From: CAVZBT01 sp963773605
GTDB taxonomy: Bacteria; Acidobacteriota; UBA6911
Direction of reading: 5' to 3'
Length of the DNA: 64,000 nucleotides
Assembly: GCA_963773605.1 (NCBI GenBank)
Contig: CAVZBT010000013.1
Location: forward strand, 1-64,000
This document shows, one piece after another, positions 46,954 through 55,431 of this stretch; the stretch's first letter is position 1; every line of letters starts with the position of its first letter. The position numbers and the translations under genes were made by a program. Below the pieces are notes generated by a model that did no database searches, was not told the DNA's origin, and saw only the letters and a program-made list of their open reading frames with translations.

Positions 46954-47667
46954 ATGAGAGGATATCGGATAGGGTTGATCATACTTTGGCTCTCGCTCGC
47001 AGCATGGCCCGCGGTGTCGCAGGGCAAGTCCCCGGTGCTGGTTTTCGAAGGCCAGACCAAGGACTTCGGTAAGGTGCTGGAGGGGGCGCCGATCAAGCAC
47101 GTCTTCAAGTTTTCAAACAAGGGGGAGGCCGTACTGGAGATTTTCAAAGTCGAGGGCTCCTGAGGGTGCACCGCAGCTTTGCTGTCAGCAAAGCAAATCG
47201 AGCCGGGGCAGTCGGGACAGATTGAGGTCACCGTAAAAACAGAGGGCATCGCGGCCGGAGCGTTGAGCAAGTCCGTTACGGTTCAGACGAACGATCCGCG
47301 CCAGCCGCAGGCGGTGTTGACGGTTACCGCCGTCGTCGTTCCGGAGTTTAATCTCTCGGAAAGGTTCCTCTACTTCGGTTCGGTGCCGAAAGGTAAGGAA
47401 GCCACCAAGGAGATAACGATTACGATCCCGGCCGATAAGCCTGCCAGGCTCTTGTCGGCGGAGTCCACTGATTCGATTGTGTCGGCGCGGCTGGAGACCG
47501 TTTCGCAATCGGGCGAAAAGAAGTACAAAATCGTGGCGACCCAGAAAGCGGATGCCAAAGAGGGGTATCACTTCGGCTTCATCGTGGTGAAGACCACGAG
47601 CAGCCTTACCCCGGAGCTGAAGATCGCCGTCCGCGGCGTGGTCGCCGCCTCCCAGCCGGCGAACTGA
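46954..47667 (+). CDS. DUF1573 domain protein, probable selenoprotein with in-frame TGA at the first conserved cysteine
   Basis: A 237-residue exported protein. MRGYRIGLIILWLSLAAW is a signal peptide; the ATG at 46954 has a GGAG site. Residues about 30-120 form a DUF1573 (Ig-like) domain, DFGKVLEGAPIKHVFKFSNK then VLEIFKVEGS, and a second similar domain follows. After VEGS comes TGA at codon 70 (47161-47163), then GCTAALLSAKQIEPGQSG. DUF1573 proteins have SCGCT exactly here, so TGA replaces the first cysteine, giving a Sec-Gly-Cys motif. The frame is open on both sides with no indel, and a perfect hairpin with a GUC loop follows at 47176-47194. I read this as selenocysteine. A point error or a nonsense mutation is the alternative, but then the homologous sequence after TGA would not be expected to stay open. 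Function of DUF1573 proteins is not established; the motif suggests thiol/selenol redox in the periplasm. Confidence 0.85.
47176..47194 (+). promoter_or_regulatory. Candidate bacterial SECIS element of the DUF1573 gene
   Basis: Twenty bases separate the in-frame UGA (47161-47163) from a hairpin: GCUUUGCU, loop GUC, AGCAAAGC, eight perfect base pairs. The stem, the distance and the G-U at the start of the loop all match the described bacterial SECIS form. The loop is nearly the same as the GUU loop after the TGA of the peroxiredoxin gene at 44.5 kb. Confidence 0.75.
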
Positions 47668-47751
47668 TTTGTGCGGCCTCTGTGCGTTGCTTCGGCACCG
47701 CCTTTGGGTGAGTGTGCCTCGATCGTCAGGCGCCCAAGCCCGGCGGAGTGT

Positions 47752-47918
47752 GGAGTGCGGTGGCTCGACGCCTTCGGTGTCTTCTGCCGAAGATGCGTAT
47801 GAAGTTCAGGCGAGCTGCGCACTCCAGGTGGCCGCTGTGTCACCACGGTCGCGATTCCGGCGGTGAAGGGCGGCGCCGAGGCGCCGCCCGTGAAAGCGGC
47901 GTCGAGCCGCCGCACTCC
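47752..47918. repeat. Palindromic intergenic element with 21-base inverted ends
   Basis: The 331-base gap between the DUF1573 and response regulator genes holds an element with inverted ends: 47752-47772 pairs with 47898-47918 at 20 of 21 bases. Inside is a second perfect palindrome (47868-47877 against 47880-47889, two-base loop). Its right end resembles the one at 58626-58649 (20 of 23 bases), so it is a dispersed REP- or MITE-like family. It carries no coding frame that I can support and might also act as a transcription terminator between the convergent genes. Confidence 0.6.
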
Positions 47919-47998
47919 AAATTGCGATCCGTACAGAGTTTAGGTCGAACCCTCCGCACTCCACCCCCGCCGTGCTATCGGCTTCATGAAGAACCCAA

Positions 47999-48481
47999 TT
48001 ACATAAAGGCTTTGATGAGTTCCGTCTGGATGGACTTCAGGTTCGAGTGGGCGTGATCGAGCTCGGCGATCTTGGTTTCCAGCGTACGCAGCAACGCCCT
48101 CTTGTCGAGCCCGTTCTTGACGATCATCAGCAGGTTATCGTTATCCCAGGGCTTTTCGACGTACTGGTAGAGGCCGACGGTGTTGATCGCCTTGATGGCG
48201 TTCTCCTTGTCGGCATATCCGGTCAGCAGAATGCGGATCGCCTGGGGATGTATTCGCTTGTAGCTGGTCAGGAAGCTGATCCCGTCCATGCCGGGCATCA
48301 GGTAGTCGGTAATGACCAGATCGACGGGTTTATCGGCCGCTTCGGCCAGGGCTTCCTCCGGCGAGGAATAAACGATGGTAATGTAGTTTGTCTGCAACCT
48401 GAACAGATTCCGGAGCGAGGTCGTGACCATCTCCTCGTCGTCGAGGATCAGGATCGTCGGCCGGTAATTGTCACTGTCCAT
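47999..48481 (-). CDS. Response regulator (receiver domain plus coiled-coil tail)
   Basis: A 160-residue single-receiver protein. TILILDDEEMVTTSLRNLFR has the acidic pair, VDLVITDYLMPGMDGISFLT has the phosphoacceptor aspartate, ILLTGYADKENAI the threonine region, and YVEKPWDND the lysine. A helical, probably coiled-coil tail (LETKIAELDHAHSNLKSIQT) follows instead of a DNA-binding domain, so it likely signals by protein contact, perhaps as a relay. The upstream kinase gene overlaps its start by a few bases, so the two are coupled and are the likely pair. Confidence 0.93.
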   Translation of the reverse strand: MDSDNYRPTILILDDEEMVTTSLRNLFRLQTNYITIVYSSPEEALAEAADKPVDLVITDYLMPGMDGISFLTSYKRIHPQAIRILLTGYADKENAIKAINTVGLYQYVEKPWDNDNLLMIVKNGLDKRALLRTLETKIAELDHAHSNLKSIQTELIKAFM

Positions 48482-50175
48482 TAGTGTGCCTTTCGCCCGA
48501 GTGCAAGATTGGAAGTATGATGGTGAAGGTCGATCCCGCGGCCGGCTTCGCTTTCCACCTCTATCCTGCCGCCGTGGTCTTGCACGATCCGATAGCAGAT
48601 CGAAAGCCCGAGCCCGGTTCCCATGCCCGCTTTCTTGGTAGTGAAGCCGGGGTGGAACACCTTCGGCAGGACTTCCGGCGGAATGCCTTTCCCATTGTCG
48701 GAAAAGGCGATACGGACTGTATCGTCCTGCTCCCAGGTGCGAATGCGGATCTCCCCCTGTCCCTCGATCGCCTGGGAAGCGTTCACCAGGATATTCATGA
48801 AAACCTGGTTGAGCTGGTTAGGATAGCATTCGATCTCCCGCACGGCGCCCAGCTCTTTAATGACTTTGACCCGGCGCTTCAGTTCGTGCGCGACGAGCGT
48901 GAGGGTGCTTTCGATCCCTTCGTGAATATCGACCTTCTTTCGTTCCGCCTCATCCAACCGGGCGAAGTTGCGCAGGCTCCTCACTATCTTGACGATACGC
49001 TCGCAAGCCATGCGGTTCGTGCGTATTGCGTCGTCGATCATGGACAGGATTTCAGCCAGCTCGCCCCCGGGCTGGAGGATTTCGGCCGGGACGTGCTCCC
49101 GCAGCAACTGTTGCACCTTCTGGATCGTGAGGGTGAAAATGTCGTTGTTGCTGTTGATGCTGGCCAGCGGTGTGTTGATTTCGTGCGCGATGCCCGCGAC
49201 CAGGCTGCCCAGGGCGGCCATCTTCTCGGCCTGAACGAGTTGGCCCTGCGACTCGAGCAGCGCTTTCTTCTTCTCGGCAAACTTCTGCTCGAGTTCCCGG
49301 GTGTAGTCTTTCAGTTCCAGCTCCATCCGGCGCAGCTCAGTCACGTCGCGGCAGATTCGATAGATCAGCCTGTGGCCTTCGGCCTCCATCAGGGAACCGC
49401 TGACGCTCAGGATGATTTGCCTCCCATCCCTGGTCAGGAAAGTGAGGTCCCCGGTCAGGCCATGGCCATGGCCCGCAAGGGCGACCTTGGTTTCAAAGGC
49501 GCGGACGACGGGCCATTCGTTCGGTGGGTGCAGCTCCGCGATGTTCATCCCCATCAGCTCTTCCACGGCGTAGCCGGTAATTCTCTCCGCCTGGAGGTTG
49601 GCGTCGATAATGTGGCCGTCTTCGGCATTGGTGGCAAAGATCGCGTCGGTGGCCAGATTGAACAGCTCGCGATAGCGGAGCTCGCTCTCGAGGACGGCCT
49701 GCGTGCCTTTTTCGACCTTCTGTTCAAGAATTTGGGTGCGGCGGGCCATCATCTCCTCGGCCCTTTGCAGCAAACGGGATTTCTCCTGGAGTTCCTGCAT
49801 GAGCCGTGCGGCTTCGAGGCGCAACCGCCGCTGCTCTGCGGTGCGCACGACAGCCCGACGGACCTCCTCAGCGCTGGCAGGCCACATCAGGTAGTCTGCC
49901 GCCCCCGAATCGAGGCACAGGGCAGCCCTGGCGGGATCCGTGGTGGCGACAAGCACGGCGGCCGGCAGGGTATGGGGGCGGGCGGCTTCGATCCACTGCG
50001 CGCAGGAGGTGTCCGGCGTATCGGCGTTGACCAGGAGGACCTCTGCCCCCGGCAGAACATCCAGGGCGGCGCTTGCCGTCGTGGCGACCTCCACCTCGAA
50101 GCCGGGAGCCTCGAGGCACTTCCGCATCTCCCCCGCGCCGTCATTCTCCCCGATGACCACAACCCGGTACGTCAT
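48471..50175 (-). CDS. PAS-domain sensor histidine kinase with pseudo-receiver N-terminus (late frameshift)
   Basis: A cytoplasmic sensor kinase of about 567 residues. Residues 1-120 look like a receiver fold, but the expected phosphoacceptor aspartate is asparagine (EVLLVNADTPD), so it is a pseudo-receiver. A coiled coil follows. A PAS domain begins near residue 165 (YRELFNLATDAIFATNAEDG; AERITGYAVEELMGMNIAEL). The DHp helix has the phosphorylated histidine in GIAHEINTPLASINSNNDIF, and the ATPase domain shows NQVFMNILVNASQAI, DNGKGIPPEVLPKVFHPGFT and GTGLGLSICYRIVQDHGG. One base too many near 48533 shifts the last 17 residues: the other frame ends GSTFTIILPILHSGERHTN, as is normal, and stops at 48471. 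There is no membrane segment, so it senses a cytoplasmic signal. The frame as written would stop at 48481. Confidence 0.9.
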
Positions 50176-50177
50176 CG

Positions 50178-50603
50178 TTACGTTTCCACCACGCTGGCCA
50201 GGCGCCGAATGCGCGTGACCAGGTGCTTGAAAAGGCCCTCGACGATGTCGACGTGATCGGACAGCACGTCGTAAAAGTCGTCTTTCGACACGTAGAGCAG
50301 CCGTGATTTCTCCAAAGTGGTGGCCGTCGTCAGCCTCGGTTCGTCGTCAAAAAGCGCCCAGACGCCGAAAGAGCCATTCGGGCCGATGCGGTCGATCTCG
50401 TCTTTGCCGCGCCACATACCCACGGACCCGGACACGACCACGTACAGTCCGTCGGGGGCATCGTTCTCGCGGTAAAGGACTTCGCCGGGCGCGACCGCCA
50501 CTTCCTGGGCGAGAGCGGCGAAAAAAGATACCTGCTCCGACGTGACATGGGAGAGCAGGTCGATGTTCTGAAGCAGAAGAACCTTCTCAATGATCGTCAG
50601 CAT
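50178..50603 (-). CDS. Cyclic-nucleotide-binding domain protein
   Basis: A 141-residue protein made of one cNMP-binding (CRP-like beta-roll) domain: LLLQNIDLLSHVTSEQVSFF, VAPGEVLYRENDAPDGLYVV and VVSGSVGMWRGKDEIDRIGP. The phosphate-binding cassette FGVWALFDDEPRLTTATTLE lacks the usual RAA arginine, so cAMP binding is uncertain. No helix-turn-helix follows, so it is not a DNA-binding regulator. Two bases separate it from the kinase gene downstream; it follows the HEAT transporter by 9 bases. It may pass a signal between transporter and kinase; this is inference. Confidence 0.88.
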   Translation of the reverse strand: MLTIIEKVLLLQNIDLLSHVTSEQVSFFAALAQEVAVAPGEVLYRENDAPDGLYVVVSGSVGMWRGKDEIDRIGPNGSFGVWALFDDEPRLTTATTLEKSRLLYVSKDDFYDVLSDHVDIVEGLFKHLVTRIRRLASVVET

Positions 50604-50612
50604 CCATTGTCC

Positions 50613-53372
50613 TCAGGCGCAGCGCTGCAGGGCCCACTCGGCCGTCTCACGCACGAGAGGCTCGCTGTCGTGGCGCAGGTTGCGGCATTCTTCCAGGAGT
50701 TCCGACAGACATGCCCTCCCGATTTCGTGCAGCGCGCAGGCGCGCAGCCATACGTCGGGCTGGCGGAGAATGATGCGCAGAGCTTCATTCCGGCCTACGG
50801 CCTGAATGCCGAAAAGGGCGCTGGCGCGGGAGATGAGACGCTCTGCCGAAGGTTCCTCCAGAAGAGGGAGAATGATTGTTTTGAGATTCTTGTGGAGGAG
50901 ATTGTCCAGGAACTCCAGGGCCGATGCACGGCGGTCCGCTCTGCTGCCGCGCAGCGCGGAGTATGCCGAATAAATGTCATTCTGGGGGTACTGCAGCCCG
51001 AGGAGCCGAAAAATGACCTCGAGATTCTGATCCAGCCGCTCCTTCAGAGCCCGCGGCAGGAGATTGTTGCGGGCGGTTGGGCTCTCAATGTCGAACGCCT
51101 GCCAGAGGACCAGCGCTTCATAATAGGAGCGAGTCTGCGCGTAGATGTGGCCCGCGATGGCGGGATTCGCCGGGGGCAAATCGGGGACCCGGGCATGCAG
51201 CCGGTTCAGTGCCTTGATAACACGGTACTTCAACAGCGGATCCTTAACCTCGAGCTGATCCACCAGCAGGTTGGCGGCGTTTCTGGATGGGATCCTGCCG
51301 AGCAACCACGGTATCTCCCGCCTCAGGTCGAGGTCTCTGCGCGGGTCGGCGAGCACGTCTCCCAGGGTCCCGGCGATGGGCGGCCCAAACATCAGGAGCG
51401 CCTCGCGCGCCGCGCCGCGCACGTCCCGCCCGGTCAGGCGCTTGATGATTTCGAAAAGCAAGTCCGGCTCCGCCGCCACCCCGGCGGAGCGGATGGCGGC
51501 TCTCCGGACTTCCAGGTCGGAATCGTCGAGCAACTGCCTCAACACTTGAATCATGTCCTGGCGCGGGAGCCGCACGGCGAGCTTCGCGGCAGTCGCGCGT
51601 GCCGCGGCGATTTGTGCCCCGTCGGTCGCAATCAGCTGGCGCACCGAATCCAGGGACGGCTTGAGGCTCACCACGTCGTGCTCCGCCACCCAGTCCGCGG
51701 CCGCGAGCCTGATCTCCGTGCGCTCGTGCCGGAGCAAGGCTTGCAGGGAAGTCTGCGCGGAGACGGGTTCATGCGCACACAGGTAGTCTATCGCGGCACG
51801 TCGTACGCTGCCTTCGGGATCGTCCAGGAGCGGCCGAACCTGTTCCGCGTAGTCAGCAGGCAGTACTCCCAGCGTCCGCAGCGCCTCCTCCCGCACGTTG
51901 GGCGAACTGTGCCGGAGGAGTGGGAACAGCTCCTTGGAGAAGTCCACGCCACTTACGGATTGCAGCAGCCGCAGCGCGTACAGAATCTGACGTTCCTGGC
52001 TGCCCTCGAGGGTGCCGAGCAGGAGGCGGATCGATGCGGGATCGGTGACGAAGCGATTCACCTCGGTCAGGTCGAGTTCTCTGTGGCTCAGCTGCTGCCG
52101 GAAGGCCGCCAGGTATGAATTCCGAAGCTCCAGGCAGACGTAGATCGACGCCGCAGTCAAACCGATGATCGCAACCGACGAACCCCTCAGCCCAAGGGGA
52201 AGGTACCGGGTCGTCACGCCCAAAATGATGACCCCCGCCAGTGCGCGCCCCACGCGGTCCACGAACACATCGATGAAGAGTTTGATCTTCTTGCGGACCT
52301 CCGGCGACAGCGGCATGTACAGGAGTTCGAGCCCCGCCCGGTTGAGGGAGTAGCGAAAGACCGAGTCGCTTCCTTCCACCATGACTGTCATCAAGAGCGT
52401 TGGGGCGATCAGGACCCCGACGGACGAGACCAGCACCGCCGACGGCAGGAACAGCGTGGCAGCCCAGATGCCGAAGCGCCGGACGACGAGCCCCGTGGCC
52501 AGGATCTGCAGTGCGATCCCGACGATGTTGGTATAGAAATTGAAGCTCGCGAAAAACTCGTCGATCGCCGCGTGCTGTGCCTCCTTGGGCACGTTCGAGT
52601 ACGCCCTCTGGACGGCGTCGTTGATTTGCCAGTCGGCCAGTTGCGACGTGACCATAATGAGGAGAATGAAGATCACCATCAGCGACAGGTGCCTCGAGCC
52701 GAAGACCATTCGCAGCAAGTCGCCGACTTTCTCCTGCTCTGTCCCGAACCTGTGCTGCTCGCGGACCAGGGACGCATCCTTGCGCCTGTAGCGCCAGGCG
52801 ATAAAGCTCAGGAAGATCAGCCCGGTGCAGATCGCAACGCAGATAAGGAGCAGCCGTCCTGTACCAAGCGGCACTCGCAGCTCACGCACGAGGAAGCTTC
52901 CGGCCAGCGCGCCCGAACTTGCGCCTGCGCCCAAGAGGCCGTAGATGCGTTTTGCCTGGCGGTTGTCGTACATGTAGCCGGCCAGGAGCCAGAACTGCGC
53001 CACAAGGAGTACCGGGGCGACCTGCACGTAGACGTAATAGACATACGGCAGGAGGGCGATGTCGCGCCCCATGGCCCAGCCGAAATAGAAGAGCGTCCCG
53101 ATCACCAGGATGTTGGTGCCCGTGATGAGCGCGATCGCGGAGATTTTGCGGCCGATCTTGAAAATGGGGGTGGCGAGTGTGCCGGCAAACAGCGCGCTCA
53201 ACCAGTACGCGTAGACCAGGTGGCTGGAGGGGAGATTCGTCAAAAACAGCCCGCTGCGCAGGGGCTTGAGGATGTAGTAGGAGGTCAGGGCGCCGAAAAT
53301 GTACAGGAACATCAGCGAGGTGACCAGGCCCTCACCGCGCCTTATGGGGATCCATTCGGATAGCCACTTCAT
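50613..53372 (-). CDS. Npt1/Npt2-type transporter with C-terminal HEAT repeats
   Basis: A complete 919-residue fusion. Residues 1-430 have about 12 membrane segments of the ATP/ADP-translocase-like MFS group: MKWLSEWIPIRRGEGLVTSL, MFLYIFGALTSYYILKPLRS and LVYAYWLSALFAGTLATPIF. The cytoplasmic rest (about 470 residues) is made of HEAT repeats, for instance VREEALRTLGVLPADYAEQV, GSVRRAAIDYLCAHEPVSAQ and RGAAREALLMFGPPIAGTLG. Proteins of this make-up occur in Acidobacteria and other phyla with cyclic-nucleotide or kinase partners. The nucleotide substrate is not shown; true nucleotide transport is unproven. It is the first gene of the four-gene run ending with the response regulator. Confidence 0.86.
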   Translation of the reverse strand: MKWLSEWIPIRRGEGLVTSLMFLYIFGALTSYYILKPLRSGLFLTNLPSSHLVYAYWLSALFAGTLATPIFKIGRKISAIALITGTNILVIGTLFYFGWAMGRDIALLPYVYYVYVQVAPVLLVAQFWLLAGYMYDNRQAKRIYGLLGAGASSGALAGSFLVRELRVPLGTGRLLLICVAICTGLIFLSFIAWRYRRKDASLVREQHRFGTEQEKVGDLLRMVFGSRHLSLMVIFILLIMVTSQLADWQINDAVQRAYSNVPKEAQHAAIDEFFASFNFYTNIVGIALQILATGLVVRRFGIWAATLFLPSAVLVSSVGVLIAPTLLMTVMVEGSDSVFRYSLNRAGLELLYMPLSPEVRKKIKLFIDVFVDRVGRALAGVIILGVTTRYLPLGLRGSSVAIIGLTAASIYVCLELRNSYLAAFRQQLSHRELDLTEVNRFVTDPASIRLLLGTLEGSQERQILYALRLLQSVSGVDFSKELFPLLRHSSPNVREEALRTLGVLPADYAEQVRPLLDDPEGSVRRAAIDYLCAHEPVSAQTSLQALLRHERTEIRLAAADWVAEHDVVSLKPSLDSVRQLIATDGAQIAAARATAAKLAVRLPRQDMIQVLRQLLDDSDLEVRRAAIRSAGVAAEPDLLFEIIKRLTGRDVRGAAREALLMFGPPIAGTLGDVLADPRRDLDLRREIPWLLGRIPSRNAANLLVDQLEVKDPLLKYRVIKALNRLHARVPDLPPANPAIAGHIYAQTRSYYEALVLWQAFDIESPTARNNLLPRALKERLDQNLEVIFRLLGLQYPQNDIYSAYSALRGSRADRRASALEFLDNLLHKNLKTIILPLLEEPSAERLISRASALFGIQAVGRNEALRIILRQPDVWLRACALHEIGRACLSELLEECRNLRHDSEPLVRETAEWALQRCA

Positions 53373-53583
53373 CTGGACGTCTCAGTTTTCAGTTCCAGTG
53401 CATGAACTGCCTCAACCGAACTCTCCAGATTGGCTGTTTCCGGCGCAACCTTCAAGAGCTTATCCAGTTGCCGGCTGCCGATCCGCCGCCTCTAACTTAG
53501 AGCATACAGTGATAATATGTCGCGAGTGGAGCAAAATTTCCGGCCGGGCTACCCCGGCCTGAGCCCCTTCGCCGTGTGAACCT

Positions 53584-55038
53584 ATGGCTGTCGCGCAAGC
53601 TGCCTCGGAGAGTGCGCGGGCTTTCCCGGGGCGCCGATATGTGCTGACCACGACCGCGTTTATCGTTTACCTGGCCGGCAGGAGCCCATTTCTGGGTCAG
53701 TGGGACAGCTTCGATTACCTCAAGGAGACGGTCACCCACAGCCTTTCCGCCCTCGGTTTCGGCAGACCTGTGTTCGTCGGCTACAACGTCGTGCTGTGGG
53801 AAGTATCCCGATGGGTATTTCACCTGTCGCCGCTGCAGTTCGAAGAGGTTGCGCTTCTGGCGGTCGTCACCGTCGGGACGGCCGGGGCCTGGCTGTTTGA
53901 ACGTTTCTCGCGCCGGCTGCTGCCCGGGAGCGCGGCTCGGATGGCCGCACTTGCGTTCATGCTTTCGCCGTCGTACGCGGTGTATGCGGGCTATGTCATG
54001 GCCGACGTGCCTATGCTCGTGGCGGCGCTGGCCGCGGCCGCCATTCTATGGCCCGAACAGGCTCGTGGCAGGGCGGTACGGGACGCCTGCGCGGGGATTT
54101 GTTTCGGCCTGTCGATCGGGTTGCGCGAACAGGCTGTCACGCTGGTCCCGGCCTTTCTCTGGATTGTCTGGGTGCGCCGGCCGGCATGGCATCAACGGAT
54201 GCGCTCCGCCGCCGTGTTCGGCGTATGCGCGGCGGTCGTGAGCGTAACCCCGGTTGTGGCCCTGTATTACCACGATCCGGGCGCATTCGCCCGGAGGATG
54301 AGTATCTGGCTTGCCGCGATACCGATGGGCCCCGCACATTTCTGGCGCAACGCGCAGGCCACCGTCCTGTTTACGTTGGCGCTTTGTCCCGCCGCGTGGG
54401 TTGCATTTGCCGGGGCGGCACTTTACCGATTCCGCAAGGATCGGATTGTGCTCGAGCGGATCCGGCCAGCCTCGGTGGCCGGGGTCGTCTGTTGCCTGGT
54501 CCTCCCGGTTGCCGCCCTCTGGCGCGACGCCGACGTCCAACTGCACCCGCGGTACACGCTGCTCGCGTTGCCCGCGGCCGTGGTCGTCTGCGCGTATTTC
54601 TACCACCGTTGGCTTCCTTCGGGACGGGCGGCGCTAGCATGGGCGATTCTCCATGTGGCCACATTCGGCGTCGCTCAGGCCGCCATCGCGCCGTTCCGAC
54701 AAATGCAGACGCAAAGAAGGGAGTACGCGCGGGCCGTCAGTGAAATTGTCCCGGGACCCGCGCTGATGGTGGCGGGCAGTTACAGCCCGGTTTTCGACTA
54801 CTATCGTGCCGTCGGGCTCAGGCCGGACTGGCAGGTCGTCTGGTCGGGCTGGGGCTGGTCCTCCCGGACGGCGGAGAACGCCATCCGAACGGCCTGGGCG
54901 CGCGGCCAGCCCCTTTACGTCTGCGACGGCCCCACTGCCTGGCTCTACTTCGAGGACGAGCGGCTCGATCTCCACTTCATCCTGCGCCGCCACAGGCAGG
55001 AACCGATCGCTCCCGGCCTGGTCCGGGTCTACCCCTGA
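53584..55038 (+). CDS. Membrane glycosyltransferase (GT39/ArnT-like)
   Basis: A 484-residue integral membrane protein with about ten segments (VLTTTAFIVYLAGRSPFLG; PSYAVYAGYVMADVPMLVAA). A large loop after the first segment contains the acidic QWDSFDYLKE, like the GT-C catalytic loop of lipid-linked sugar transferases. The C-terminal periplasmic part holds MVAGSYSPVFDYYRAVGLRP, also seen in such proteins. It is the first gene of the second glycan cluster. A GT-C class is likely; the donor and acceptor are not known. Nothing recognisable lies in the 211-base gap between this gene and the HEAT transporter gene, apart from a weak GATAAT at 53511. Confidence 0.7.
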   Translation: MAVAQAASESARAFPGRRYVLTTTAFIVYLAGRSPFLGQWDSFDYLKETVTHSLSALGFGRPVFVGYNVVLWEVSRWVFHLSPLQFEEVALLAVVTVGTAGAWLFERFSRRLLPGSAARMAALAFMLSPSYAVYAGYVMADVPMLVAALAAAAILWPEQARGRAVRDACAGICFGLSIGLREQAVTLVPAFLWIVWVRRPAWHQRMRSAAVFGVCAAVVSVTPVVALYYHDPGAFARRMSIWLAAIPMGPAHFWRNAQATVLFTLALCPAAWVAFAGAALYRFRKDRIVLERIRPASVAGVVCCLVLPVAALWRDADVQLHPRYTLLALPAAVVVCAYFYHRWLPSGRAALAWAILHVATFGVAQAAIAPFRQMQTQRREYARAVSEIVPGPALMVAGSYSPVFDYYRAVGLRPDWQVVWSGWGWSSRTAENAIRTAWARGQPLYVCDGPTAWLYFEDERLDLHFILRRHRQEPIAPGLVRVYP

Positions 55039-55066
55039 CACACGGCGGACGACGCCGAAACCCAGG

Positions 55067-55225
55067 TCAGGGTTTTCGGAAACCGCCGGAGAGGGCTCCG
55101 AGGGTAACCAAGGCTATCGCGAAAACCGACCCGCTTACCAGGGGCGTGATGGACTTCGTGAGCAGGAGCCCTGCGAGGATGATGCAGATCAACAGGAACA
55201 CAACCCCAGCAATCTTGCCTGACAT
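55067..55225 (-). CDS. Small membrane protein with two hydrophobic segments
   Basis: A 52-residue protein: MSGKIAGVVFLLICIILAGL, then LLTKSITPLVSGSVFAIALV and TLGALSGGFRKP. It has two hydrophobic helices of about 20 residues each and a basic end, so it probably sits in the inner membrane. A strong ribosome site (GGGGAGGG) precedes the ATG at 55225. It is on the opposite strand to the flanking glycosyltransferases, so it has its own promoter. I recognise no family. Confidence 0.65.
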   Translation of the reverse strand: MSGKIAGVVFLLICIILAGLLLTKSITPLVSGSVFAIALVTLGALSGGFRKP

Positions 55226-55431
55226 AATGCCCTCCCCGCCCAAGCTTAATATGAGTGCCCCAAAATGCCACCGAGGACTTTGAAGACACGGACGCAGTGC
55301 ACACCGGAATCTCCGTGTTTCTTCGAGTCCTCGATGCCCAGCAGTTGCCTGCTTGGCCGCAACCTTGTAGCGGTCTCGCATGGATTTTCGGTACAATGAC
55401 CCGCCCAGCAGACCTGAGGGGAAAACACGGG

